Positions 18,991 to 28,293 are shown, numbered from the stretch's first letter. The stretch: 57,955 nt of DNA from Pelagibacteraceae bacterium AG-422-B15 (GCA_003213715.1 QCMN01000001.1:1-57955), one strand, 5' to 3'. Translations and numbers: made by a program. The notes: a model not told the origin generated them from the letters alone.

Positions 18991-20253
18991 CTAATTTATT
19001 CTCCGAATATCTGCACCACAAGCTTGCAATTTTTTCTCTATTTTCTCATAACCTCGATCAAGATGATAAATTCGGTTCAATGTTGTTTCACCTTTAGCAA
19101 CCAATCCAGCTAAAATTAAACTTACCGAGGCCCGTAAATCAGTTGCCATGACTTGAGCTGAAATAAACCCTTTGCATGGATTAATAATTGCTGTTTTCCC
19201 TTTGGTTTCAATATTAGCGCCCATACGGTTTAGTTCTGGAACATGCATGAATCTGTTTTCAAAAATGTTTTCGGTTATTTGTGATTTAGATTTTCCAAGA
19301 GATAATAAAACCATCATTTGTGCTTGTACATCAGTTGGGAACCCTGGATATTCCATTGTATTAATATCAATACCATCAGAGATCTCGGATTGATTAACAA
19401 TAATGCTATTCTCACCCATTGAGTAATTAATAGATAGCTCATTCAATAATTCCAATACATTGCTGATATGCTCAAGGTTCAGATTTGTAATCTTGAGATC
19501 GTTACCAATTATAGTTCCTCCAATTATATATGTGATTGCTTCTATGCGATCAGGGATAATTGAGTGGACAGCACCTTGAAGCTGGTCAACGCCTTGAATG
19601 TGAACATTTCTGTTTTCTCCTAATTCGATTTTAGCGCCCATCTTATTAAGACAATCAATAAGATCCATAACCTCAGGCTCAACTGCGATATTTCTAATTT
19701 CACTTTCTCCTCGAGCAAGCGATGCAGCCATAATTATGTTTTCAGTAGCTCCTACTGATACTTTTGAAAAATTAATTTTATTTCCTTTTAAGCCATTAGG
19801 CGCGCTACATTTAATATATCCACCATCTAATTCAAATGCTGCGCCAAGTTTCGTTAATGCATCTATGTGCAAATCTACTGGTCGCGCACCTATTGCGCAC
19901 CCCCCTGGAAGAGATACGCTAGCGTGCCTTTTACGTGCAAGTAATGGCCCAAGAACTAATATACTAGCCCTCATCTTTCTAACTAAATCGTACTCCGCTA
20001 TTGTACTTTCAGAGTCTGAATAACGAAGTGTAAAACGATTTGTATTAACATCTTTTTTTGTAACATTGACACCAAGCGATGATAAAACTGCTGACATTGT
20101 ATTTACATCAACTAAATCAGGTACGTTTTCGAGTTCTAAATTTTCATTAGTAAGAATACTTGCAGCCATTATTGGGAGAGATGCATTTTTTGATCCACTG
20201 ACAGGAACAGAACCCTGGAGAAGGTTTCCTCCATTTATCAATATCTTTTGCAT
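18991..20253 (-). CDS. murA: UDP-N-acetylglucosamine 1-carboxyvinyltransferase MurA
   Basis: First committed step of peptidoglycan synthesis, transferring enolpyruvate from PEP. 420 residues, full-length EPSP-synthase fold: SGSKNASLPIMAASIL near the start, LVRKMRASILVLGPLLAR, and the fosfomycin-target loop SLPGGCAIGARPVDLH with Cys at the usual position (so no natural fosfomycin resistance by Cys-to-Asp change). It is 7 bp after dcd. Confidence 0.97.
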   Translation of the reverse strand: MQKILINGGNLLQGSVPVSGSKNASLPIMAASILTNENLELENVPDLVDVNTMSAVLSSLGVNVTKKDVNTNRFTLRYSDSESTIAEYDLVRKMRASILVLGPLLARKRHASVSLPGGCAIGARPVDLHIDALTKLGAAFELDGGYIKCSAPNGLKGNKINFSKVSVGATENIIMAASLARGESEIRNIAVEPEVMDLIDCLNKMGAKIELGENRNVHIQGVDQLQGAVHSIIPDRIEAITYIIGGTIIGNDLKITNLNLEHISNVLELLNELSINYSMGENSIIVNQSEISDGIDINTMEYPGFPTDVQAQMMVLLSLGKSKSQITENIFENRFMHVPELNRMGANIETKGKTAIINPCKGFISAQVMATDLRASVSLILAGLVAKGETTLNRIYHLDRGYEKIEKKLQACGADIRRIN

Positions 20254-20260
20254 GAACGAT

Positions 20261-20815
20261 TTAAAGCTTAGGTAAAGTAACCCCTGTTTGCATCATATAT
20301 TTACCTTTACGATCTTTATATGAAACTTCTGGTGGCGCTTCTCCCTTATAGAATAAAAACTGGCACGCTCCCTCATTAGCATAAATTTTTGCAGGTAATG
20401 GAGTTGTGTTAGAAAATTCTAAAGTTACATGACCCTCCCACTCTGGCTCGAGAGGAGTAACATTTACGATAATACCACATCTTGCATAAGTTGATTTTCC
20501 CAAACAAATTACAAGCACATCGCGAGGAATTCTAAAATACTCAACGGTTCTTGCTAATGCAAATGAGTTAGGTGGAATTATGCACTCTTTACCTGGCCGA
20601 TCTACAAACCCTTTATCATCAAAGTTTTTTGGATCGACTAAAGCAGAATCTACATTCGTAAAAATTTTAAATTCTTCTGAAACTCTTGCATCGTATCCAT
20701 ATGATGAAAGACCAAATGAAATTGTGCCTTCTTTTTTTTGTCCATCAACAAACGGTTCAATCATTCCTTCTTCTAAGGCTTTTTTCTTTATCCAGTTATC
20801 CGACATGATTGTCAT
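20261..20815 (-). CDS. dcd: dCTP deaminase
   Basis: Deaminates dCTP to dUTP for thymidylate supply, 184 residues. It shows [18 protein letters not shown], the active-site [23 protein letters not shown] block and NEGACQFLF. Two possible starts, ATG at 20815 (MTIMSDNW) and ATG at 20806 (MSDNW), are close together; the second fits the family N-terminus better. It is followed at 7 bp by murA and preceded at 1 bp by a 44-codon gene. Confidence 0.95.
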   Translation of the reverse strand: MTIMSDNWIKKKALEEGMIEPFVDGQKKEGTISFGLSSYGYDARVSEEFKIFTNVDSALVDPKNFDDKGFVDRPGKECIIPPNSFALARTVEYFRIPRDVLVICLGKSTYARCGIIVNVTPLEPEWEGHVTLEFSNTTPLPAKIYANEGACQFLFYKGEAPPEVSYKDRKGKYMMQTGVTLPKL

Positions 20816-20816
20816 A

Positions 20817-20951
20817 TTAATCTTCTTTCTTTTGCCTTCTTTGAAACTCTTTTCTTTTTCTTAAATTTTGCCTTAGTGCCTCAGCAAGCCTTTCTGTGCT
20901 GTCGAGCTTTTTATCCTTTTGCTCTTCCTTCGAGGAATTGTTTGATTTCAT
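20817..20951 (-). CDS. Small basic protein, 44 residues
   Basis: Below the size limit of the ORF track. ATG at 20951 opens [20 protein letters not shown], followed by [20 protein letters not shown] and a TAA one base before dcd. It is highly charged and probably a single helix with an arginine/lysine-rich end, similar in style to small alphaproteobacterial proteins encoded near dcd/murA. Its 5' end overlaps the 62-residue gene upstream in another frame by 41 bp. It is likely translated by coupling and may bind nucleic acid; function unknown. Confidence 0.55.
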   Translation of the reverse strand: MKSNNSSKEEQKDKKLDSTERLAEALRQNLRKRKEFQRRQKKED

Positions 20952-21099
20952 CTTTATTTAACCCTGCTTTTTTTAATTCTTTGATGAGCTTTTCTTCTTC
21001 TTTTTTATCCGTGTTATCGGAAAACTTAGCCTCACGTTTCTGTTGCTTGGCCATCGCTCTCTCCCCACGTTTTGATTTATAATCGTGATGAATACCCAT
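20911..21099 (-). CDS. Small charged hypothetical protein, 62 residues
   Basis: The track begins at 21132, but the ATG at 21099 has a GGAG six bases upstream and opens MGIHHDYKSKRGERAMAKQQ, so it is preferred. The protein is dominated by Lys/Arg/Glu and ends in a predicted short helix ([21 protein letters not shown]). No membrane segment. It heads the leftward run to dcd and murA. No function recognised. Confidence 0.55.
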   Translation of the reverse strand: MGIHHDYKSKRGERAMAKQQKREAKFSDNTDKKEEEKLIKELKKAGLNKDEIKQFLEGRAKG

Positions 21100-21184
21100 A
21101 ATTAACTCCATGAATTGCGCTACTTTATACAATATTTAATGGATTCTCTAGTAAAAACAAGGGACGCTCATTCCCAGTTATCTG

Positions 21185-22354
21185 CTACTCTTTTATGAAT
21201 AAATCGCTTGAGAAATCTGAAAACTTTTCTGAGCCACTTTCTGTAACACGTAATGAGTGACTTGCCTCTACTCCCCAATCACCAAATTGCATAACAGCTA
21301 TCATATGAAAGGTTACATTTGGTTGTAAAATAGTTGGATCACCTTTTGATATGTTTATTGTGTGCTCACCCCAATCAGGTGGATAACCAATTCCAATGGA
21401 GTATCCAGTCCGAGATTCCTTTTTGATATCGTATTTATCTAATACTGCCCAAAATTTTTGCGCAACATCATCTGCTGTATTGCCTGGCTTTATGGCTGAT
21501 ATACCCTCATTTAGCGCCTCATTAGTTGCATTTATGGCGTCAATTTTTTTTTGTTCTGCTTTTCCAAGCAGAACTGTTCTTGCAAGTGGTGCATGATACC
21601 TTTTATAAACACCGGCAATTTCAATTATTGTTGCTTCGCCCTTAACAAATCTTTCCTGCGTAGCCGTTAGATGTGAGGCAGAAGTCCCAGCTCCAGTTGG
21701 AAGTAAAGTTGCTATACTTGAATATTCTCCTCCATACTCTGGAGTTCCATAAAACATTGCTTTTTGTATCTCTCCAACTGCATCACATTGTCTAACACCT
21801 GGATTGATAACATCAATTGCAGTTTGCATTGATTTATCAGTAATTAAAGCGGCGTTTTTCATTAGATCAATTTCTGCATCTGATTTCACAAATCGTACCC
21901 AATTCACAAGGCGCTCACAATCTTTCAGCGTGGCATCAGGAAGCCCATCTAATAATTTTTTATAACAAAATGCCGTGAAATAATGACTGTCCATTTCAAG
22001 TCCAATTGAAAGTTTGTCCCAATTTTTATTTTTAATTATTTTAATCAAATAATCATAAGGATGATTTGGCCATGTATGTATATATTTTTCAGCGTAAACA
22101 ATGATATTTTCTTGTGACCAGCAGTTTTGAAGGAATGCCCCTCCAGCATCTTGATCACGCACGAAAAGTAAAGGTTCTTCTGAGTCTATATGTATAATTA
22201 CACATTGAGCATAATAAAAAGACCATGCATCATAACCGGTAAGGTAATTTATGTTTGCTGTATCTTGAGAGACTAATAAATCAATACCTTTTTCTTGCAT
22301 TGATTTTTTTACTTTATTTAGTCTTTCAATATACTCACTTTTAGAAAATATCAT
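21185..22354 (-). CDS. M24-family ectoine hydrolase-like protein (DoeA/EutD type)
   Basis: Pita-bread-fold hydrolase, 389 residues. It resembles DoeA, which opens the ectoine ring to N-acetyl-diaminobutyrate, in the segments TANINYLTGYDAWSFYYAQ, a stretch with LLPTGAGTSASHLT, TIIEIAGVYKRYHAPLARTV and GIGYPPDWGEHTINI. Classic metal ligands of M24 aminopeptidases are only partly kept, as in DoeA and creatinase. It overlaps the M20 gene by 1 nt, and a DoeA plus deacetylase pair is the core of ectoine breakdown. Alternative: a creatinase- or prolidase-like enzyme for another osmolyte. Confidence 0.72.
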   Translation of the reverse strand: MIFSKSEYIERLNKVKKSMQEKGIDLLVSQDTANINYLTGYDAWSFYYAQCVIIHIDSEEPLLFVRDQDAGGAFLQNCWSQENIIVYAEKYIHTWPNHPYDYLIKIIKNKNWDKLSIGLEMDSHYFTAFCYKKLLDGLPDATLKDCERLVNWVRFVKSDAEIDLMKNAALITDKSMQTAIDVINPGVRQCDAVGEIQKAMFYGTPEYGGEYSSIATLLPTGAGTSASHLTATQERFVKGEATIIEIAGVYKRYHAPLARTVLLGKAEQKKIDAINATNEALNEGISAIKPGNTADDVAQKFWAVLDKYDIKKESRTGYSIGIGYPPDWGEHTINISKGDPTILQPNVTFHMIAVMQFGDWGVEASHSLRVTESGSEKFSDFSSDLFIKE

Positions 22355-23517
22355 TAATCATTAAGTCTTTCTTCAACAAGTTTAGACCAAAATGATGAAC
22401 CAATAACAAGAAGCTTGTCGTTAAAATCATAATTTGAAGAATGTAAAGATTGTCCATGCGTTCCTTCTGTTCCATTTCCAATTAAAATATAGCATCCAGG
22501 CTTAACCATTAGCATCTGGGCAAAATCCTCAGAAAATAATTTTGGATCACAATTTCCATCTACTTTATCCTCTCCAAATAGGTTAGCTGCAACCCTGCTT
22601 GCAAAAGCCGCTTGATCTTTAGAATTAATTGTCATGTTTGTTCTTGTGAGGTAGTTAAAATCATAATCGACACCATGTGCTTTCGCCGTTCCATCTACAA
22701 TATCTTTCATGCTGCGTTCAATAATTTGATTTGCTTCTGGTGACAACGCACGTGCATCACCTGAAATGATAGAATGACCGGGTAGTATATTTTCATTGCC
22801 ATCAGACTCAAATTTTGTGACTGAAACAACACCATTCATAGCTGGGTTTAGTTTTCTTGAAACAATTGATTGAAGGGCTGTTATTATTTGAGTGCCTACT
22901 GTAATAGTATCAACACCCATGTGTGGCAAGGCTGAATGACCTCCCTGACCTCTTAATTCAATTTTAAATAAACTTTCGCTTGCAGTGATAGTTCCTGCTC
23001 TTGTTGCAAAGGTTCCAAGTTCCATACCAGGCAAATTATGAAAAGCATATACCTCATCCATTGGGAACTTTTCAAACAGCCCATCATCTATCATTGCTTG
23101 AGCTCCCTGAGTTTTTTCTTCATCAGGTTGAAAAATAAAATAAACAGTTCCGTTAAAATTTTTTGTATTACATAAATATTTAGCCGCACCTAGAGCCATT
23201 GCTGTATGACCATCGTGACCACACGCATGCATTTTACCTTCGTGATTGGACTTATACGTGCAGTCATTTTCCTCTGTTACCGGTAATGCATCCATATCTG
23301 CTCGAATACCAATACTTTTATTACTGTTTCCATTTTTGAGAACAGCAACAATTCCGGTCTTACCTATGCCTTCATGTACTTCCAGTCCAAAACTCTTTAA
23401 AATATTTGCAACTTTTGATGAGGTTATATCTAAGTCAAAATTTAGCTCAGGATGCGCATGAAAATCATGACGCCACTCAAGCATTTCCTTCTCATAATTT
23501 TGTGTAACTGAATTCAT
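22354..23517 (-). CDS. M20-family amidohydrolase (possible DoeB2-type deacetylase)
   Basis: Zinc-dependent deacylase of the hippurate hydrolase/IAA-amino-acid hydrolase group, 387 residues. Ligand-bearing motifs are visible: GIRADMDALPV, MHACGHDGHTAMALGAA, QPDEEKTQGAQAMI, a lid domain with GGHSALPHMGVDTI and the late SEDFAQML. No signal peptide. Its coupling to the DoeA-like gene suggests removal of the acetyl group from an ectoine-derived diaminobutyrate, but M20 enzymes act on many N-acyl amino acids and the exact substrate is inference. Confidence 0.8.
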   Translation of the reverse strand: MNSVTQNYEKEMLEWRHDFHAHPELNFDLDITSSKVANILKSFGLEVHEGIGKTGIVAVLKNGNSNKSIGIRADMDALPVTEENDCTYKSNHEGKMHACGHDGHTAMALGAAKYLCNTKNFNGTVYFIFQPDEEKTQGAQAMIDDGLFEKFPMDEVYAFHNLPGMELGTFATRAGTITASESLFKIELRGQGGHSALPHMGVDTITVGTQIITALQSIVSRKLNPAMNGVVSVTKFESDGNENILPGHSIISGDARALSPEANQIIERSMKDIVDGTAKAHGVDYDFNYLTRTNMTINSKDQAAFASRVAANLFGEDKVDGNCDPKLFSEDFAQMLMVKPGCYILIGNGTEGTHGQSLHSSNYDFNDKLLVIGSSFWSKLVEERLND

Positions 23518-23527
23518 ATGGAATAAT

Positions 23528-24670
23528 TTATAATTTTTTTCTTAGCCAGCTGTGAAATCTTTTAATTTCATACTCTTCAGGCATTAATGTTCCGTTTTTT
23601 CTTGTTGGATTATGTATGCCTTTTTGATTCAGTTCGCAAGCTTCTGCATCTTGTTTCATGACTAATACAGCAAAATCAACAACATTTTTCATTGAATATT
23701 TTTTATCCTTAAGAGTTTCTTTTCTAAATACCCACTCTGCTGTAACTTCTGTAAGTTCCTCTGATAAAGGAAGAATACGAACCATTCTTATATGGTCAGT
23801 AAATATTGCTAAAAACATAGAAGGCCAAGTAGTCATGTAAATGTAACCAGGAAAATCGGTTTGATTTTCCAAGTACTCTACTCGATGACCTTGTGCGCTT
23901 CCATTCATTGACCAAGTTTCAGTACCTTTTTTCATTCCACCTTTATACTTTGGATCATCATAATGAGTGAAACGTTTCCAGTTTGGATCATCTTTAATAT
24001 CTACTAACCTTCTTCCATAAATAGGGACTAGGTCAGATAGTTCAGGATGAAGATTGGGACAATGTAAACATTCACTATAATTTTCCCAAAATATTTTCCA
24101 ATTACACTTAATTTGCTTCTTCCAGGTATGACCTATTTTATAGTCACTGACATTGAGTTGAGAAAAAGCATCGCTGTAATCTGGAAAAACTTTTTTTGCA
24201 TTCCATTTAGCGTTTTTATTCATGTTAATAAAAACTAACCCATTCCAAACTTTAATTTTTACTTTTATTAGACAATTTTCATCTTTTCTAAAATTTTTAG
24301 GATCAATAATAGATGTAGTTCTAACTAAATTTCCATTGCTGGCGTTATATGACCATTGATGGTATGGGCAAACTAGTAAATTTGATTTTAGTTTGCCAGT
24401 TTTTTCTTTTTTTAAAATTGAACCTCGATGACTACATGAATTATAAAAAGCATTTATTTCTCCTTCTTTATCACGAACAATAAGTATATTAAATTTGCTA
24501 ATTTCAACTGTGTGAAAAGATAAAGGTTTTGAAATAGTATCCACGTGGCAAACATATAGCCACTCTTTAGACAAAACTTTTGAAATCTCTTTATCAAATT
24601 GCTTTTGATTGAAATACCAATGTAAAGGTAGAGATTTTTCAGTTTTTTTTAAAATATATCCTTCTGACAT
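23528..24670 (-). CDS. Rieske non-heme iron oxygenase, alpha subunit type
   Basis: Hydroxylase of the ring-hydroxylating/GbcA group, 380 residues. The Rieske [2Fe-2S] ligands are CSHRG near residue 82 and CPYHQW near 102; the mononuclear iron site is in WENYSECLHCPNLHPELSD. The SECxHC...HPEL pattern is that of glycine-betaine, carnitine and choline-type oxygenases more than aromatic dioxygenases. A reductase gene is not next to it. It lies 10 bp upstream of the M20 gene, so these three probably act on one quaternary-amine or ectoine-like osmolyte; the substrate is unproven. Confidence 0.8.
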   Translation of the reverse strand: MSEGYILKKTEKSLPLHWYFNQKQFDKEISKVLSKEWLYVCHVDTISKPLSFHTVEISKFNILIVRDKEGEINAFYNSCSHRGSILKKEKTGKLKSNLLVCPYHQWSYNASNGNLVRTTSIIDPKNFRKDENCLIKVKIKVWNGLVFINMNKNAKWNAKKVFPDYSDAFSQLNVSDYKIGHTWKKQIKCNWKIFWENYSECLHCPNLHPELSDLVPIYGRRLVDIKDDPNWKRFTHYDDPKYKGGMKKGTETWSMNGSAQGHRVEYLENQTDFPGYIYMTTWPSMFLAIFTDHIRMVRILPLSEELTEVTAEWVFRKETLKDKKYSMKNVVDFAVLVMKQDAEACELNQKGIHNPTRKNGTLMPEEYEIKRFHSWLRKKL

Positions 24671-24778
24671 GCTTGTAAAAATTTTATACCCTTATATTGT
24701 CTATGACTAGATATTATGAGAAAATTATAACTAGAATGGCATGGTCTTCACCAATTTGGATAAAAAATAAATAAGTGA

Positions 24779-25402
24779 ATGTTACCAAAAGATCTCATCG
24801 ATAAATATAAAAACTGGAAGGAAAACTCTTTCGCACAAGAAAAAGATCACTTTGAAAGACTTGCAAGAGAAGGCCAGTCACCTAAATACATGATTATATC
24901 GTGCGTAGATTCAAGAGTTGATCCGAATGCTATATTCAAATCAAAAGCTGGTGAAATGCTAGTTCATAGAAATATTGCTAATATAGTACCACCCTATAGT
25001 CAATTAACGGAACATAGCGGAACAATTGCAGCTATCGAATTTGGTGTAACAGCATTAAATATTAAAAATATTATTATAATTGGGCACTCAGGATGTGGAG
25101 GTATAAAGAATGGGTATCATATGTGTCATGAAAATAATTTTGATGATAACTCATCAATTTCTAATTGGCTTAAGTTACTAAAACCAGTGTACGACAACAT
25201 TTCAGGCGAAGGAAACGACGAGAAAGTTAAGTACATGGAGAAAGAAAGCATTATCGTATCATTAGAGAATTTAAGTAAATATCCCTTTATAAATACTGAA
25301 GTAAAGTCAGGTGGAATTACGCTTTATGGGGTTTGGAATGATATTGGATCTGGATCTATAGAGACGTATGATTTTGAGAAAAAAAAGTTTGATTTAATTT
25401 AA
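24779..25402 (+). CDS. Beta-class carbonic anhydrase
   Basis: Interconverts CO2 and bicarbonate with a Cys2-His zinc site. Motifs: ISCVDSRVDP (Cys ligand plus Asp-Arg pair), HRNIANIVPP, and IIIIGHSGCGGI (His and second Cys). 207 residues, no signal peptide, hence cytoplasmic. It is divergent from the Rieske gene, convergent with the DUF1826 gene and stands alone. Bicarbonate supply for carboxylases or pH balance near urease are possible roles. Confidence 0.92.
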   Translation: MLPKDLIDKYKNWKENSFAQEKDHFERLAREGQSPKYMIISCVDSRVDPNAIFKSKAGEMLVHRNIANIVPPYSQLTEHSGTIAAIEFGVTALNIKNIIIIGHSGCGGIKNGYHMCHENNFDDNSSISNWLKLLKPVYDNISGEGNDEKVKYMEKESIIVSLENLSKYPFINTEVKSGGITLYGVWNDIGSGSIETYDFEKKKFDLI

Positions 25403-25403
25403 T

Positions 25404-26051
25404 CTAATTTAATTTAAGAACTTCTGAAGAATATACAGAATTTAAATACTCCGGATGATCAAGTTTCATTAATATTGAAGGACCATTTAGGGCAGAATCA
25501 GGTGTGCGATGAAGTATACCATTGCTACCACCGGTAAATATTGCAATGTTCCATTTATCAATGAAATTTAATTTACTTTTATCTCTAACGATCTTTTCAT
25601 TTGGTTCACCTGCCTCATAGGCTAGACGGTCAGCATCCTGATTTTGTATCCATTCTGTACCTTGTCCAGCATAAGTGACCAAAAGACGTCTTGGTACGTT
25701 ATCAACATGATAACGTCTACACTCTCGTTTTGTCCCAAGCCAAAAGCAAAGTGTATCAGTTTTTTCAATCAGTAAGAATGTCCTGCAAACGGTTTCCATA
25801 TCTGCAAGCCAATAATTATAAAACTCAGTTGAACTTAACTGGTTAGGAATTATTTCCTGGACCAAATTTTTTAAATCTTCTTTCAAATTAATTGAACTAA
25901 GAGTACCCTCAATTCCAAAGTCATTTTTCATTAATTTTTGAAAGAAAGAACCTGCACCTTCAGGTTGTTCACGCTCCAGTATACCTAATTTATAGTCTGT
26001 ATCCTTGAATTCTTCTAAAGATTCTAGATTGTCAGCTTTAAATAAGCTCAT
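25404..26051 (-). CDS. DUF1826 family protein, zinc-regulon accessory
   Basis: 215 residues, cytoplasmic. The DUF1826 core is clear: TKRECRRYHVDNVPRRLLV, TYAGQGTEWIQNQDADR and a late GILHRTPDSA segment. Such genes are often found under Zur control beside zinc uptake or COG0523 GTPase genes, and here it follows znuA by 18 bp on the same strand. The HVDN and His/Cys-containing segments resemble an iron or zinc site of a cupin-like or oxygenase-like fold, but no activity is established. Confidence 0.78.
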   Translation of the reverse strand: MSLFKADNLESLEEFKDTDYKLGILEREQPEGAGSFFQKLMKNDFGIEGTLSSINLKEDLKNLVQEIIPNQLSSTEFYNYWLADMETVCRTFLLIEKTDTLCFWLGTKRECRRYHVDNVPRRLLVTYAGQGTEWIQNQDADRLAYEAGEPNEKIVRDKSKLNFIDKWNIAIFTGGSNGILHRTPDSALNGPSILMKLDHPEYLNSVYSSEVLKLN

Positions 26052-26069
26052 GAAAAATATTTTGTAGAG

Positions 26070-27470
26070 TTAGCAACTTTCAAATGAAGAAGAGAGATCA
26101 TTTATAAGTTCAAAATATAGATCTTTTCCTAATTCTAATTCTGCCCCTAGTGGATCGATAACCGCGGCTTTTACACCTGTATCAGCTGCAATTGTCTCTG
26201 CAATAGTTGGGTTAAATTGTGGTTCAGAAAATAGACAATTAACATTTTCATGTTCAATAGCTTCTCTTATTTCAGATAATTGTTTTGCGCCTGGTAAAAC
26301 TTCAGGATTAACAGTTAAGGCTCCAACAACTTCTATACCAAATCTTTTTTCGAAGTATTGATAAGCATCATGAAATACTACGTATTTAGCATTACTATTA
26401 ATTTTACCCTTTGTAGCCGCTATTAATTGATCAATTTCAGATAAAGCTTTTGTCGCGTTTGAATTGTAAATTGACGCATTTGAGGGATCAAGTTCTGAAA
26501 GTTCACTAGATACAATCATTACAATTGTTTTTGCAATTTCAGGATCAAGCCAAAAGTGAATATCAAATTCTCCATGCGCATGTCCGTGATGATGATCATC
26601 ATGATGTCCAGAGTCTGGCTCCTGAGCAATAGGTTCGACATCGTTACCAGATAAATCCTTGAAAAAGTGTTCATCAGCTTCAAACTCAAATGGCATATGC
26701 TCTGTGAAGAAAGCATATTTTCCAGCTTCTTTAATCTCAACGCTAAAAACTGTAGTTTCCCTACTTTCGTCAAAATTTAACATGAAAGCTGAGTCATTGG
26801 CAGAAAGTGTACTACTATGATTTCTATCTGTTGAACTGCCTGATTCCAATAATTCTTCAGCTCTCTCTTCAGAGGACTCAATCTCATCAGACATAAGGAT
26901 TACCATTTTCATCGCAGGGTCAGCATATTCACCACCTACTTTTGCAAATGACCAATTATAAGTTCCTTCAGTTAAGTCGAAAACTCCTGCCCATTCAAAT
27001 CCATGATCGCCATGATCTTCGTGACCGTCTGCATGATCGTCATGTTCATCATGATCGTCACCATGTTCGTCTGCATGATCGTCATGATCGTCATGGTCTT
27101 CAAAAATATTTTTTTCTCTAAATTTTAGTAAATCTATCTGATCTGACTCCATTAAGGTTACTTTTCTGGCATCATTAGCAATTGAGTCTAGAGGGTCTTC
27201 TAGAAAAGACTCTAAATCTTCCCCAATCCAAAAAACTACATCAGCTTCTTGTAACATTGTTGCATGAGAAGGCTTTAATTGGAATGTATGAGGTGAGGCA
27301 CTACCATCGACTAATAAACTAGGCTTGCCCACTCCGTCCATCACATAGCTAACTAACGAATGAACTGGTTTGATTGAAACAACAACTTTTGTTTCTGCAT
27401 TAGCAAAAGATGAATATGACAGAATTGAAATAATTGATAATAAAAGTCCAAATTTGAGTTGTAATTTCAT
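26070..27470 (-). CDS. znuA: Zinc ABC transporter substrate-binding protein ZnuA with inserted module
   Basis: Periplasmic zinc binder of the ZnuABC importer. The track start at 27536 is rejected: those codons cover a Zur box, while ATG at 27470 opens a signal peptide (MKLQLKFGLLLSIISILSYS) ending in SFANA. Cluster A-I motifs VVVSIKPVHSLV, GSASPHTFQLKPS, HFWLDP and VVFHDAYQYF provide the metal ligands. The usual His-rich loop is split: a His/Asp stretch at about residues 125-157, then a 125-residue beta-rich module (EWAGVFDLTEGTYNWSF onward), then a second His stretch (GHHDDHHHGHAHG) at about 288-300. At 466 residues it is far longer than the usual roughly 310. Confidence 0.93.
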   Translation of the reverse strand: MKLQLKFGLLLSIISILSYSSFANAETKVVVSIKPVHSLVSYVMDGVGKPSLLVDGSASPHTFQLKPSHATMLQEADVVFWIGEDLESFLEDPLDSIANDARKVTLMESDQIDLLKFREKNIFEDHDDHDDHADEHGDDHDEHDDHADGHEDHGDHGFEWAGVFDLTEGTYNWSFAKVGGEYADPAMKMVILMSDEIESSEERAEELLESGSSTDRNHSSTLSANDSAFMLNFDESRETTVFSVEIKEAGKYAFFTEHMPFEFEADEHFFKDLSGNDVEPIAQEPDSGHHDDHHHGHAHGEFDIHFWLDPEIAKTIVMIVSSELSELDPSNASIYNSNATKALSEIDQLIAATKGKINSNAKYVVFHDAYQYFEKRFGIEVVGALTVNPEVLPGAKQLSEIREAIEHENVNCLFSEPQFNPTIAETIAADTGVKAAVIDPLGAELELGKDLYFELINDLSSSFESC

Positions 27471-27503
27471 AGATTTATTGCTTTCATGGTTAAATAAATA
27501 TAG

Positions 27504-27518
27504 TGTTATAATATAACA
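27504..27518. promoter_or_regulatory. Zur box between znuA and znuC
   Basis: TGTTATAATATAACA, a perfect 15-bp palindrome centred in the 71-bp divergent gap. It matches the core of the proteobacterial Zur operator. It would shut both znuA-DUF1826 and znuC-znuB-zur when zinc is plentiful. The identical 15-mer occurs again at 33095. Confidence 0.88.
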
Positions 27519-27541
27519 AAAAAATTTATCAAGCATTATTT

Positions 27542-28291
27542 ATGAACGATAGTGAAACTCTAATTAGATTGACTAATGCAGGAATTTTTAAAAATAAAAA
27601 ATGGCTTGTTCGAGATGTTGATTTAGAAATAAAACGAGGGCAAATTGTAACGTTAATTGGTCCCAATGGTTCTGGTAAAACGACAACCGCTAAAATAGCT
27701 CTAGGTTTATATAAGACTATTAGTGGAAGAGTTGAGAGAAATACAACAAAAATATCCTATGTACCCCAAAAAGTGTCGATTGATTGGACATTGCCTTTAA
27801 GGGTTGCTGACTTCATGGTTTTAACTCAAAACTTAAAAGTAGATGATATTGATAGTGCTCTCAATTTAACTGGTGTGCAGCATTTAAAAGATAACAATCT
27901 TAGAGATTTGTCTGGAGGTGAGTTTCAAAGAGTTTTGTTAGCGCGCGCAATAGCAAAAAAACCTGAGCTCTTAGTTCTTGATGAGCCAGTACAGGGTGTA
28001 GATTTTACTGGAGAAGTTGCCTTGTACTCCCTAATAAAAACTATCTCTGAAGATCTAAACTGTGGGATACTCCTTATCTCTCATGATTTGCATGTGGTAA
28101 TGTCTGCAACTGACTACGTTGTTTGTTTGAATGGTCATGTATGTTGCTGTGGAACGCCAAGAGACGTTGCAGAAAGTAATCCTTATAAACAATTATTTGG
28201 AGAGAAATCTGCAAAACTGTTATCGATATATGAACACAACCATGATCATATTCATTCATCAGATGGTAATATCATTAAGGAAGTTGAGTAG
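27542..28291 (+). CDS. znuC: Zinc ABC transporter ATPase ZnuC
   Basis: Cytoplasmic ATPase of zinc import, 249 residues. Walker A GPNGSGKTTTAK, signature LSGGEFQRVLLARA, Walker B LLVLDEPVQGVD and the switch His in LLISHDLHVV are present. The C-terminus carries a His cluster (YEHNHDHIHSSD), as in other ZnuC proteins. It is 2 bp before znuB. The ATG is 23 bp from the Zur box. Confidence 0.95.
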   Translation: MNDSETLIRLTNAGIFKNKKWLVRDVDLEIKRGQIVTLIGPNGSGKTTTAKIALGLYKTISGRVERNTTKISYVPQKVSIDWTLPLRVADFMVLTQNLKVDDIDSALNLTGVQHLKDNNLRDLSGGEFQRVLLARAIAKKPELLVLDEPVQGVDFTGEVALYSLIKTISEDLNCGILLISHDLHVVMSATDYVVCLNGHVCCCGTPRDVAESNPYKQLFGEKSAKLLSIYEHNHDHIHSSDGNIIKEVE

Positions 28292-28293
28292 CT

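Noticed and set aside
26070-27536. Long znuA start at 27536
   Set aside because: Its first 22 codons overlap the Zur operator and precede an ideal signal peptide at 27470.
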